64,000 bases of DNA, taken from Blasia pusilla (Eukaryota > Marchantiophyta > Marchantiopsida > Blasiales). Under the pieces are notes generated by a model. That model ran no database searches. It was given only the letters and a program-made list of their open reading frames with translations, and was not told the origin of the DNA. Below are positions 23,191-34,591 of this stretch, one piece after another (position 1 is the first letter of the stretch; the number at the start of each line of letters is the position of its first letter). The translations under genes and the position numbers were made by a program. The stretch is from contig CM114271.1 of the NCBI GenBank assembly GCA_050084515.1, positions 40,238,001-40,302,000 on the forward strand, read 5' to 3'.

Positions 23191-23341
23191 AAGCTTGCAG
23201 TGTATGTTGTGTGGTTCTGCCCGTGGTGCATCCACTATGCTAGTCTATGATGGGTGTTCGAGAGGATGGCATATGGCATGTTTGACGCCACCTCTTACTA
23301 GGGTTCCTCAGGGACGATGGATGTGTCACGGATGTATATAG
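23191..23341 (+). pseudogene. C-terminal PHD finger of retrotransposon polyprotein
   Basis: In frame with the integrase: CMLCG (23201-23215), TMLVYDGCSRGWHMACL, then PPLTRVPQGRWMCHGCI and a TAG stop ending at 23341. This is the PHD pattern Cys4-His-Cys3, including the DGC-x4-H-x2-C core and W-x-C-x2-C end. The third zinc ligand is Tyr (TAT at 23246-23248) instead of Cys, a one-base change. PHD fingers of this type read histone H3 tails or bind chromatin partners. Copy 3 keeps the matching end (RVPRG, WMCPRC). Confidence 0.88.
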
Positions 23342-23522
23342 AGTTGGTAGTTCTACATTCTAACTTGTGTCTCTGACATGGATGACAAGAAGGCGACTAG
23401 CGATGGGGCCACATGAGCACCCGGCCTTCTTGCTCTTAGCGTCCGAGAGATGTATGTCATGGTAGGTAGGGTTAGATGGCTATCTGGAGTTAGAGGGACC
23501 TAACCACCAAGTAGGGGGGCGA

Positions 23523-24309
23523 TTGGATATATTTTGGTACTTCTTGTCTCGTTGTTTGGATGCCATGAGTTAGCATGTGATTGTGTGTGTTTGTGTGTGT
23601 GTGTTCGGTGACATCGATGTATGTTGTGTAGCGATATGTATGCGCACGACAACTGTCATGTCTCTTAGGAGACGTGACAACTCTACTAGATCGGTGAGAT
23701 CTAGTAGAGCGCCTTCGTGAGTAGCGGAGGACAAGCTCAGTAGGTCGGGGATGACTTGTTGGGGCCCAGGGAAACCTCAGAGAGCAGGCTTCCCCTTCGT
23801 TTCGGCTCATTTGGAGCCATATTGAGGAACTTACTATTTTAGGTAAGTACCATTTTGAGTATGTGATTGACTTTATATTTTTGGTAAGTGGCCCTTGACC
23901 TCCTACATGAGATCAAGAGCCAAGGAGGTGACTTGGGAGCATAGGTTACCATGGAGAGAGCTTGGGAGAGGGGAGGGGTACACCTCAAGGAGAGAGAGCT
24001 TGAGAGCTCATTCTTTCTTTGTTGAGCCTCTTGGCATGAGGCGACGGTGCTATGGTCTTGCTTGCCTTGTGTGTGTAACCCAAGCGTCTCGTTAGGAGAG
24101 TGGGTTTGGTTTGACATTGAGAGAGATATGTGAGAGTGCACACATGTGAGAACTATGGTGTTGTGAGAGAGATTGAATCTTATTTTATTGGAGATATTTT
24201 GGTACTTCTTGTCTCGTTGTTTGGATGCCATGAGTTAGCATGGGATCGTGCGTGTTTGTGTGTGTGTTCGGTGACAACGATGTATGTTGTGTAGCGATGT
24301 GTATGCGCA
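23523..24309 (+). repeat. 3' terminal block of copy 2: A, LTR, A'
   Basis: A purine run gtaggggggcga (23511-23522) precedes a 128-bp segment A (23523-23650, starting TTGGATATATTTTGG). The LTR block follows (23654-24188, TGTCATGTCTCTTAGG...), then a second copy of A (A', 24187-24309, TTGGAGATATTTTGG...GTATGCGCA). Copy 3 has the same A-LTR-A' arrangement. The 5' LTRs lack A on both sides. Confidence 0.78.
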
Positions 24310-25139
24310 CGAAAAACTCCGGAGCGGCGGAGACTTCAAAGACTTCAAACACGACAACACGGGGGTCCCCGAGTGTGGAGCTTCAAAGTTTGAGCGCTGC
24401 ACGGGAATGACGACCAGTTGGAGTCCCTAAGTGTGGAGCTTGAGTGCAATCGAGACTCGAGAATACAAGGAGACTCACAAACGAGCGTGTCAGTCAGGAC
24501 TGGACCAGAGCAAGCGAGTCGTGAGTCTGGACTGTACGAGAGCAACGCGAGAGTCAACCAACTCAGGCCTAGATGAGAGCAACAACAGCTCAGAAGCGTG
24601 CGCAATAGTCAAGAGACGGGAAGGACGAGAGCAGCAACAGGGCGCACAAGAGTCGGGAGACGGGACTAGACGAAAGCCAAGGAGCAGGGAGGTATGCAAT
24701 GCCAACCCCTCCGATCCCGCCGGAATGTCCCCCTCGGGCGTGATGCTGTCAGCTCCTCACCTCCACGGTCCTACCAATGCCCACACGGATACCCCTTAGC
24801 CGCCTCACCCGACCTGGTGGCTTGCCCTACGATGGAGGGCTTAGATTAAATTAATCATGACACTAACAATGACTAACCCTCCCACTCTTCCAGTTTTCCA
24901 GCAACCGGTAGGTGATGCGGCAGTAAACCGGAATGAGTGGTATGGCCGACAGCCAAAAACCAATTCCGTCACATATTCCTCAGGACTCAGCAGAAAACCG
25001 TCCAATCCCTTCCCGGCCAGCAGGTTTCCGGGCACTCTCCGGCCCCTGTCGGAATTGCAACCGGCATTTTCGAACGCAGCCCGGAATTTTCTAATTTTTC
25101 CCGGTTAGGTGAACACGTAACCCCGGTTCTGCCCGTTCA
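24310..25139. other. Non-coding spacer
   Basis: No gene recognised. 24320-24700 is rich in imperfect gagagcaa and gagtc repeats. 24850-25130 is unique-looking sequence with no domain. Short frames on both strands look accidental. Confidence 0.4.
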
Positions 25140-25310
25140 TCGCCCCCATCCGAGTTTGTCGGCGCCCCCTATTTTAGAAGAGGTTGGGGGGGGTATCTAA
25201 AGAGTTTAGCGGGCTCGTCGGCATCCGAGTTTGTCGGCGCCCTGTTCTAGCGGCAGTTTGCGGGTGGCGCTATTGTAGTGCGGAGGAGGCAGCGCTTTCA
25301 GCTGCATCGT
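25140..25310. repeat. 78-bp-type repeat units upstream of GOT1
   Basis: Two to three units with gcatccgagtttgtcggcgcc (near 25150 and 25225) and ctgttctagcgg or attgtagtgcggagg segments. They are related to the tandem array at 10525-11000. They lie about 400-550 bp upstream of the GOT1 start codon, so they may form part of its promoter. Confidence 0.6.
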
Positions 25311-25705
25311 CGTCGTCGTCCATTCTGAAGGAGAGTGAGTGAGTGGAGGAGCGATCGATCGCACTTTCTCCGAAGAAAAGTTGCGCAGTTTCGCGGATTG
25401 TGACGACGCTGAGAGAGCGACGGACGATTGTGTTGCGCTGAAGGAAAAGGGGAGTAATTGAGCGGACGCGGATCTGAGGATCCGAGAAGGCGACGCAATC
25501 GGAGGACGGAGTGTGAAGCGGAGGGCGGATTGCTTCGTTTTTTCGGAGGGCGAATCGGGGGCGCTTTGCGTGGGGAGTGGGGAAGTGGGGGAGGGAAGCA
25601 GAAAGGAGATAGGTTGGGGAGCGGCGGAGAGCGTTTTAGTTGTTCTTTGACTAAGGAGGAGTCGGGGGCGTTCTTCGCAGTAGGAGACAGATCAATCTGG
25701 GCACG

Positions 25706-27216
25706 ATGGTGGGCTTGGAGATGAACGATCGTAAAAGTACGAGACTTTTTTCAAGACGCACGTCCGCTTTAGGTTTTTTGTTCTCTTTGGCGCGAAGTGT
25801 TCCCACGGTGGGCCTGATTCCTGCAATCGGTGCAAGATAGGCTTCTTTTCTGTTGTGTTGGCTTGTTCTCAGCCTCGGACGCGGAATCCTTGTCTGATGA
25901 GATTGCTCGCTGAATGCAGAGATCGGAATCGGGCTGACCGGGTTCGGCGTTCTGTTCTCGTTTCTCGGGATGATATTTTTCTTTGACAAGGGACTTCTGG
26001 CTATGGGAAATGTGAGAATGCCATCGATCACGAAATTTGTGCATTTCAGTCTGACCAAATTTTCAATTTTCCTCCAAGATGGAGGTCGGAGGAATTTACG
26101 CTATTATCTTCCATGAAGTGCATGTTCAATGGTCGAGACGACGTTTGACTCAAATCTGAAAGGCACATTGTCACGAGGTCATCCGTGTTCGGCAGAATTG
26201 GTGTTCGCATATTTCTTAGCCCTGCCTTACAACTGTGGTTTTATGCAGATTCTTTTCATAGCTGGCGTAACCCTTACAATTGGTCTTAAGTCAACCATCT
26301 CGTTTTTTCTCAAACCTCGGAACTACAAGGTATTTTTGTATCCTGCGCGCATGTCAATGGAAAGGTGCCTGCAATTACCTGCTGCTCGTTCTGTAATTAG
26401 CCTCCAGAGATTTATATATGCGAGAAGAGCTATCCTTGGATTCTTGGATTTCCCTAATGATTGACAAAATTTTATTGGACTCTGCACAGCTTCCACCCAT
26501 TCCAGTTATTGAAACTACTGATGTGATTATTCTTTCCACTCGCAGGGGTCGATCTCCTTTCTGGTTGGTTTTTGTCTAGTGCTGGTCGGATGGGCTATTA
26601 TAGGGATGATTGTTGAGGCCTATGGATTCATCGTCCTTTTCAGGTTCTTTTCTCTTTCTCTCGTTTCTGGAAACCGACTGACACAGAGCACGAGTGTTGG
26701 ATCAGGTGATTTATGTATGCGTATCTCTTTCCCTGAGAAGAAGACTACTACCTTCGAATGCACGCTGGCTGTGCTTCTGAATCCGTGTGCTCTGTATGCC
26801 CTCCCAGATTCGCACATCTCTGGGTCAATTGCGTCGTGCTGCTTTATTGAGTCTCTTAAGATGTGGTTTGTGGGTATCTTGTTTGTGTGCAGCGGCTTTT
26901 GGCCAACGGTGGTTGTTTTCCTAGGCAGAATACCTGTATTAGGCTGGTTTCTCAATACGCCATTTTTAATAGCTGTAAGGGACTCTACCCCAAACTTCCG
27001 AACCTTTGAAGGTTTTGCGCCTCCTCAGAGCTTTGTGCGTGGTCTGCTTTTGATTACTTTCAAGCCATACTTTTTCCAAGCAGAAATATCACTGGAAACC
27101 AGAATTTCTACAAGTAATGTTTATTTGATTTCATGTCTAGTTTCATGTGCTAACTTCTGCTGTCGCTGGTTTTGCAGTTTTTTGATCGATTCAGAGAACG
27201 GAGGGTGCCAGTATAG
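25706..27216 (+). CDS. GOT1-family vesicle transport membrane protein
   Basis: Six exons give a 140-residue protein: 25706-25736, 25920-26011, 26249-26329, 26546-26643, 26893-26974 and 27178-27216; all introns are GT-AG and the phases fit. It starts MVGLEMNDRKKIGIGLTGFG and ends DRFRERRVPV, both hallmarks of the eukaryotic Got1/Sft2-like family (about 140 residues). Four hydrophobic segments are visible: VLFSFLGMIFFF, NILFIAGVTLTIGL, SFLVGFCLVLVGWAIIGMI and FWPTVVVFLGRIPVLGWF. In yeast, Got1 acts in ER-Golgi vesicle traffic in Golgi and ER membranes; the plant role is inferred. The final exon codes for only 12 residues. No lesions were seen, so the gene is probably active. Confidence 0.95.
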
Positions 27217-29965
27217 TGGAAACAGCTCTCTTTTCACTCTTTTCTGCATTTATATTTTAAGAGGGTAGCTTTACATTTAAGCTTCTCTACCTTGTCTTCC
27301 AAGACTTCCAAAGAGCACGAAAATTGTTGCATGTAGGGCCAACCAGTTGCTTGATCATAAACTGACCAGAAGTTTATGATTGATAGATAATGTACAGTTT
27401 TAAGAGAAAATTCAGAGGCTTTATATTGCACTTAAATTAATCGTGAAACCCTCGCTTGTTCAAGCTCTGGTGAGAATGTATGGGAAGTGGAGTCAAACTC
27501 ATTGAAGTGTTGACATAACTGAAATCAAAGTGGTTCCATTTCTTTCTACACGTCCTATGGGCTCTTGGGGGAAGGGATTTTTATATTGGTGTTGAAAACA
27601 GTGAAGGTATTTTGAAATTGATATATTCTAACCACATTCTAACTAGTCAGTTACCGGCAAGCTACCTGGCTTCAATCAGCGCCCAGGACAAAGTGATGTC
27701 CATTTCCTGCAGCTGGAGTTGAATCTGAAGTCATTTTGCCAAGGTGGGGTCAAGAATACCTTCAGGTGAGCATCGTCGTGTAATCACACCAATTTCTGTT
27801 AGGTTAAGGATGTGAATCTCTGCGAGTTTTCATTAGATTTGCCATGGCAGCTTACTTCTGGATGTGGTATGGCAGCCATAGTCAATGTCGCCAGGAGGAT
27901 TCTCCTGGTGTGTGAGAACAATCCATCCATGGCCTGTAGTTACAGAGCTTGGAAACTGCAACCCATGGTGGGGACCATGGGTGTGCAAGACAAACTCGGA
28001 CTCGAGAGAAAATTACCTTTGAGAGAGAAAGTCACCTTTGAGCAACGGAGTATCCTAAATTTCACTGGTTGAGTTTAAATCATATGTACAATAATTGAGG
28101 ATTAAGAGCTATCTTAATGGAATGTAAGGCAAAGCTTTCCCACAAGTTTTCCGTGTATCACTATGGTGCAATATCCTTTTGACACCAAAGATAGCCCGTA
28201 TGGAGTATGCGGGTCTCATATTGGTGGAGTAAGAGCAGTAAATGTGAAGGTTTCAAAACCAATTGCATTCCCAACACCCGCTCTTGAAGAGCCCCAATAT
28301 TTGAAGAAACTATTGATGGTAATCCACTTTGACTCCTGCAGTTTAAAATGGCTGTCAATAATGCACAACATTCACAACCTTCCTCACCTTCCACCAGCCT
28401 GGACAAGGGCGAGCATCTTGGTTGCTCTGGTTACTTCCAAAGTCCTGCATACTGTTCAAATTTTGGTCACCAGGTTTGAGTTTTGGCGCTTGGAAGAAGA
28501 GGAAAGCACCTTTCCTCACCCCAGAAGCCAACATCAGAAACAGAACTGCATGTGGGTGTATTTGCAGAGTGTTGGTGGCATACCCATGGAGGTAATAACC
28601 TTGGACAGCAAAATAGTCCTCGGCGACCCCATTCAAAAGATCGAAACTTGACTCAAACCTATTTTAGTCACACCCAAGCATGGTTAGTACAGGTTTAGGG
28701 ATCGCAACAGACTACTTCCGAAGGAAATAGGAGGGTCATGTGAGAAAGCCCTGTGCCAAAGACTTGATAAACGAGATGATAAGACCTATGCAAAGAGGTT
28801 ACGGTTACTGATCCAGATCTGAACTTTGAAAGACAACCGTATCTAGAGATCAGGCTGCCGTCCAGAGCCCGGTTGCATCGTAGATTTGGAGTGCCTTCAC
28901 GGTTGTGACGACTGCACAGCCTGCCGTGCAGCACTGCTGCATGGCAGAGAAGACTTGGATTTCCTACAAACAAGTGAGTGGATCTACTGTGAAGAACAAA
29001 CTCATTGTGAGGACGAAAAGCATGTGAGCATTATAGTTAGTGTAAGGTGGAGATCCTTCGCAATTGCAGTGATCAAGCAGGTGCAAAAGCCCTCCATGGC
29101 AGGAAAGGCAGGGATTGCACTCTTCTACAAACAACCGCCTGCACAGCTACTGTTAAGAAAGACTCATTATTGTACAGCTACTGTTAAGAAAGACTCATTA
29201 CTCATTTGGTTCTTCGCACAGAACCAAATCAGTCAGGACCTTCATGAGTTACATGCCTCAGTAGTAGTTGTTTAGTTTCAAGGTTGGGATCTCTGCACCC
29301 ACGGCAGACCCACACGTCGAGTGATCGAGGATGTTAAGTCTAAGAAGGTAATTGAATGATGGAGGTGACTGCAGGGGCTTTGCTCTGTTGTCCCTGCCAC
29401 TTAGGTCTCTATGGACGAAAAAACAACATGACTTCCGAAATGTAGCCATCTCACACCAAGGCCGAAACTTCGGATCTCGCCACATCATTCAGAAAGAGAA
29501 ACAACCGGAGCCTATCACGACATGATTCATTGATGGTTGTCCACCCGCATCTCTGCAGAGGAGAATTAGTTCTGACACGAGAACTGGTCATGTAATGAAT
29601 CTGTATAAGCTTCGAATGAGGTTGGCCGACAGTGCTCTCTCCAGCCAAGTGCAGAATCAGACGAGACGTGGAACACATGAAGAGAAGGTGCGCGGAGTTG
29701 AAGTCACCTGCTCACACGTCTGAAATTGGAATTGAATTCGACTCCAACGCTTCTACAAGAACAGGATCAATCGTACCTGTACAGGAATAGACGACAAAAC
29801 AAATCCACCAGCTGGAGTGCCGCCAACACTTTCAACAGTCTTTGACTCCGCAAAAAGAGATTTCGTACCCTCTTTATCTGTACACAAAGAGCTTCCTGAT
29901 GTAAACAATTCCTTGAGGACAAACACCCTAGAACACATCAGAAGCGCACAATTCTCAGTGCCGAT
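27217..29965. other. Intergenic, no supported gene
   Basis: GOT1 3' region followed by unique-looking DNA. Frames at 27812-28072, 28163-28651 and 28886-29275 carry no recognisable domain and no consistent codon pattern; I do not call them. A 31-base unit (cagctactgttaagaaagac...) is duplicated in tandem at about 29144-29205. 29700-29965 is the likely 3' UTR of the downstream minus-strand gene. Confidence 0.4.
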
Positions 29966-30475
29966 TTACTGCACAAGTTCATACTCGTCATCTTTCAAGT
30001 GGGCGAAGAACTTGACCGGCTTCCCGTCCACCTCTATCGTAAACTGCGTCTTCACGGGGAAAGTGGCGGACACTGGCTTGCCTTTCCACTGGCCTATGAC
30101 TTCCTTCACTTCGCCTTCTAATCCTTGTATGTCCAAATTCGGCGCCTTCATGACATGGTACACTGTCAGCGGCGTCTTCACGCGAATTCTGCTTCCAGGC
30201 CCCACAGTCGTCGCCGTCTCCTGTCCTTCGCTGGATTGCGAATGCCCAATGCTCAAGTCCACTTGACACACTACTCCTCTCCTCCTACTCCTCCTCTCGC
30301 TGGCGCTGGGAATGGCCACGGCGCACGCGCCTCCAATCCTCCTCCTCAGCGGCCCCGAGCCCAAGGAATTCTCCACTCCGATCGCCTTACTCCGTATCCC
30401 TTCCCGCTGCACCGCAGTACATGCAGAAATCGCCTGCGCGCACACACATCCCGCCACTCTCATTCCCATAGCCAT
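29966..30475 (-). CDS. Ferredoxin-thioredoxin reductase variable (A) subunit, plastid
   Basis: One exon, 169 residues, from the first ATG of the frame (MAMGMRVAGCVCAQAI). Residues 1 to about 70 are rich in Ser, Arg and Ala and look like a plastid transit peptide. The mature part has RIRVKTPLTVYHVMKAPNLD, GLEGEVKEVIGQWKGKPVSA and the end PVKFFAHLKDDEYELVQ, which match the small SH3-like variable subunit of FTR. FTR is the stromal enzyme that passes electrons from ferredoxin to thioredoxins; this subunit supports the catalytic Fe-S subunit, which is not in the window. The frame stays open upstream to about 30526 without an ATG. Leader and promoter lie at 30476-30900. The gene appears intact. 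Confidence 0.93.
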   Translation of the reverse strand: MAMGMRVAGCVCAQAISACTAVQREGIRSKAIGVENSLGSGPLRRRIGGACAVAIPSASERRSRRRGVVCQVDLSIGHSQSSEGQETATTVGPGSRIRVKTPLTVYHVMKAPNLDIQGLEGEVKEVIGQWKGKPVSATFPVKTQFTIEVDGKPVKFFAHLKDDEYELVQ

Positions 30476-30929
30476 TTCTCTCTCTTTCCTGTCTGTCTGT
30501 CTATCTATCTCTTCCTCACACGACACTCGTGCGCTGATCTTACAACTACAACTCTACCGTCGTCCTTGGCTTCGCTTGCTCGAGTGGGATCGCCGCATTC
30601 ATACACCGAGAGCAGAAATCCGTCTCGTCCCCGAATGGAAAGGAGAGCCTGGATAAAAAGAAATTCTCCTCTCTCTCTCACTCGGTCGCTCGCACCTCAA
30701 GGCAGGAAACACAGGGAGAGGGAGGGGGAGGAGATGGAGCAGGAGTCCATAGCCGAGAAGAAACGAGACGACCAATACAATAGAGAGATCGAAAGAAAGA
30801 TAGCACAGGCGTTTGTTTCTCTACACTTTGCCCTTTCTGTGTAGCGCGCGCGGATAGCAGTCACGTGGAGCGCGTAGCGAGACGAGACAGCGTATGGGGA
30901 CATATCCGCCCTTTTCATTATTCATTTCA

Positions 30930-31966
30930 TCTATATTATAATGGCCACCTTATATCTAAAATAACAAAATATTGTGACAATTTTTTAATTTTTTTAATAT
31001 TCTAAATATTTTCAACCAATCAAAGAAAATTTCTAATTGACAGAATTTTCAAAATGAATTTTCAAAAATAATTTAAATTATGTATAACACGGGCTCACTA
31101 TAATCGAACAAATAGCAATAAGATATTTTTGCCCCTTGATCCATATTTGATGGAAAAAAAATTTGAATGGAAGAGAAAATTTTAAATTTATTTATATTAT
31201 GCTGAGCAATCTTATATGTATATTAAAACAAAAAAGTAGGATATTAAGACAAAATAGGAACAAGGTTGCAATTTTCTCCTTTAATTCCCATTTAATGGAA
31301 GAGGAGATTGATTTTATTAATTAAAAACAGTTATTAATTAATGAGAGTTATTTTGATGGGAGGAATAGAAGGAGAATATTATGAATTATTTAGGAGAGTG
31401 GTTTATATACTAGATCATTCTAAGTTATACCACTCTTTAAATTCTAATTAAGGAGTGGAATTATTAAGGAGAGTGGTTTATACTCTAAATTATTCTAAGT
31501 TATACCACTCCTTAAATTTTAATTAAAGAGTGGAGTTATTTAGAAGAGTGGAATGTTATTACTCTTTTAAATTTTGAAAAACAAAAAAAAATGAAAAATA
31601 GATGAATTTTTTAAAATAATAATGAAAATTCACGTATGATATTTTGGAAAATGAAAATTAATTTGAATGGAAATGGAAATTATGTTAATAATTAAGATTA
31701 AATAGCAATTTATTTAATGAATGCTATTTTGAAGGGGAGTGTGGAAGTGGAATAGTAAGTATTGCTATTTATTACTTTTATGGAGGGAGAAATTACTTAT
31801 GGGAGTTGGGTTTTATTTAAATCTTAATTGAGGAATGGAATCATTTAAAAAAATAAAATTTACTACTCTTTTAAGATTTAAGAAAATGGAAATTGTACTT
31901 AAATTTTTAAATGATATATTTAAATTATTAAAAAAAAAAATTGATGCGCAAGCACGAGCATGCTAA
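30930..31966 (+). mobile_element. Probable non-autonomous Helitron (about 1.04 kb, AT-rich)
   Basis: It starts A|TCTATATTATAATGG at 30930, as Helitrons do (TC after A). It ends with atgcgcaagcacgagcatgctaa at about 31944-31966, a hairpin remnant followed by CTAA (CTRR type). The interior is AT-rich without genes and includes tandem 75-base units with ccactctttaaattctaatt at 31390-31560. A related sequence in reverse orientation lies at about 55402-56000. The terminal hairpin is weak, so this is a moderate call. Confidence 0.55.
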
Positions 31967-34591
31967 ATTGTTTCGTTTATTATTAAAGTTTCCAAGAAGA
32001 TTTGGAGTGGGCTAGTTATCCTATACTCTTAGTCTAGCCTTTGTTGTGATTTCAAGATTCCATATCTTGTTTGGTTGGTTGTTCCATATTTGCATTTTTA
32101 TATTATGGATAAAGTCTCCATTGTTATATAAAGCTAAATAAATAATAGGTTATTTGAGAAAAAAAAATGTATATTTAGAAAAAAATTTAAACCAGGTGCA
32201 ATGAATGACACTAGAATTTTACCTTCACTGCAATAGCATATGAATGGACTGGAAGGGCTCTTGTTGCTCTCTCTATGATATGAACGTAACTTACAAAAAA
32301 AATTTCTATGTGTCATTCCAAGCCTCCACAATATCTTGTCGTGATGCCTAATGCTTGAGCTTACTTACTAGTGTTTTTAAATTATTTGCGAATGAGATGA
32401 ATGAATGAATTATATTCATGAAATTAAAATTAAAATTTTAAAAATAGCAAAAGTAATCTTAACCTTTCATAAAATCGCATTTTGCATTCACAATCAATTT
32501 TACATTTCATAACCTCTTCTCACTTTAATATCATAGATTATTAATGTGGAGCCCCCACGAAGTTCATAGTTATGTGATCTAAAAAATATTTAAAGGAGAA
32601 TTTAGATGGGAGAAATTATAGTTGAGCGAGGAGAAATAGAGTGGGAGAATATTTGCAAAGGAAAATAAATTTAGAAAGTTCTGTTTTTGTAAGGAAAGGA
32701 TAGAAAGTGGAAAAGGCTTAAGAAGGAAGTAGCATGGGAAAAAAAGTACAATTCAACAATAGGAAAACATCTTGAAAATTTTGAGAATGGAAAAGAAAAA
32801 GTTGATGAAGAAGACGAAAAAATACAATCATACAAAAATCTCTATCTTTTAAAAGTTATTCTTGATGATAACATAAAATACTCTTCCATTGGTATGACAT
32901 ACATACATATACATAATATTAAGCAAACTCTTGTTTACTCACGAAAGTGAAGTTACAAGAATTTTTTCCATGATAGTTTACTAGTACTACCAAATTAAAA
33001 TAAATAAATAGATTAGTAAATTCATGTTATGGTTTTATGAGAGGTAGTCCAAAACAAAATATATACCCAACAAATCTTGATACAAAGCACAAACACATTG
33101 GTACTAATTCTACCAATCTCATTGCTTATCTTCCCAATAACATAGTTTTTTTCTTTGAAATTAACTTATCATTTTGGAGTGTGATCCTATTAATAGATTC
33201 TTGTGTGCATACTCATCACTAGTTATAAATAACATATATTGGTGTCATTACTCATATACACATAAACACAAGACATCATATGCATTCATGACATCTACAC
33301 ACGCATGAAAAAGTATATAATTAATATTTATTATGAAAGAATTTAGAAGATCAACATGAATTTTTAAAAGTATTAGTCAAAATTACATAATCAATTTTTT
33401 CTCATATGTCAACCCGAATTCATTCTCCTAGTAAGGGGTCTAGATTACTCACAAAGCATAACATAACTCTCGTGCATCATGAAAGAATCATAACCAAGAC
33501 TTGACTCAAACCTATAATGAGAAGATGAAAAGTTAGAACAAACCAATTCAAATGACAGCACCCACACCAAGAGTAAACCAAAAGCATTCAAGATGAATTT
33601 CTCAGTGTGGAGATTTTTCTTGGCTGGTTCGGTTGAACCATATTGCCATTGCTCTTATCCTCTAGGCATTCAACTCCTATTGATAGTCATCTAATCTTGC
33701 GAGACATAAGGTTGCTTTAATGTAGTTTCACATCAATTGAAACCTAGTATTGACCTTAGATATTGAAATCAATTCCTAAGTGGATTCTCCATTTAGGGAT
33801 TGATTGTGCTCATGGAATTGAAAATCCCTCACTTTTGGTAATTCCCAAACCCTTACATCCTCTCCTATACTCCCAAAGCTATTGGATGATCACGCCTAAA
33901 ATAGGCCGGTCGCAGATGACCAGGGAAATTCAATCGAAGGATGGGGAAACCCTAAACCATAATCCCCTTAACCACTCCTCCTAAATTTTCTCAACCTATC
34001 TTCCGACTTTTAGATCTAATGGTGGAGGGTATCAATACACTTTCCTTGTTTGAGTTCAACCCTCTCGAATATCACTTATCGAGGCAGAAGAATCTCATAG
34101 ACTGAATTCTGCTCCAAGATTCTTCTGCTCCCTGGTGTTTCGACATTCAATACTGTTGAAACCGTCACTACAGTACCACGAAGGATGTCTATAGCCGGGC
34201 GACATGGCCCCGACAATTAGCATTCTACCCTTTCAGGAGATTCTCCTCACATCATAAAATAAGCCACTGCTTAATTTCTCTGTTGTGAATAAGACTTTCT
34301 CTTTGCTCATAAATCAACAATTTGTTCACAAAAACTGAGAACTCAGCTACAATGATTGCGCACTCTACTCGAACCCCAGGCCACATGCACTAGGAATGCT
34401 GGTTTGATCATCAGAACCTGGCTTTCAAAATCTCTGGCAAGCACAAGATGGTGAGAGACACTTTCATGAAGGAGAGCCGTATGTTTTAAGAGGAAGCCTA
34501 AAAGCTTCATTCAATGAGTGGTGTATTACAAACTACCAGTGACACTAATTGTAGTGGACAGAAAGGCTTCCACTTCTGCAAAAGAAGCAAA
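31967..34591. other. AT-rich intergenic DNA with a decayed LTR-like fragment
   Basis: No gene supported. At about 33400-33490 the sequence tgtcaacccgaattcattct with following ctcctagtaaggg... parallels the LTR segment tgtcaaaccaaacccactct...ctcctaatgagagg of the gypsy family. 33240-33300 resembles segment A. This suggests a very old relative. The rest is unassigned. Confidence 0.45.

Larger units (their letters stand above)
14301..24309 (+). mobile_element. Ty3/gypsy LTR retrotransposon copy 2, gag-PR-DNMT-RT-RH-INT-PHD
   Basis: The most complete copy. Order: 5' LTR block 14301-14790, leader, gag from about 16112, zinc knuckles about 17181-17330, protease about 18200-18620, cytosine-5 methyltransferase 19014-19991, RT about 20300-21270, RNase H about 21280-21735, integrase about 21779-23190, PHD finger 23201-23341, then A-LTR-A' at the 3' end. 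From 17586 to 20870 one frame is used, and from 21359 to 23341 another, each broken only by stop codons. Frameshifts lie near 16940 and 20868 and between 21270 and 21359. The element cannot make protein now. The layout was inferred from motifs and from comparison with copies 1 and 3. Confidence 0.93.

Noticed and set aside
14301-24309. Reading the methyltransferase as a permuted plant DRM or a chromomethylase
   Set aside because: Motifs run I to X in linear order, and no chromodomain lies between motifs I and IV.
28163-28651. 162-codon frame
   Set aside because: No recognisable domain, opposite-strand frame of similar length, no splice-consistent partner; treated as chance.
30125-30844. 239-codon plus-strand frame
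   Set aside because: It is the antisense shadow of the FTR variable subunit gene and its leader.
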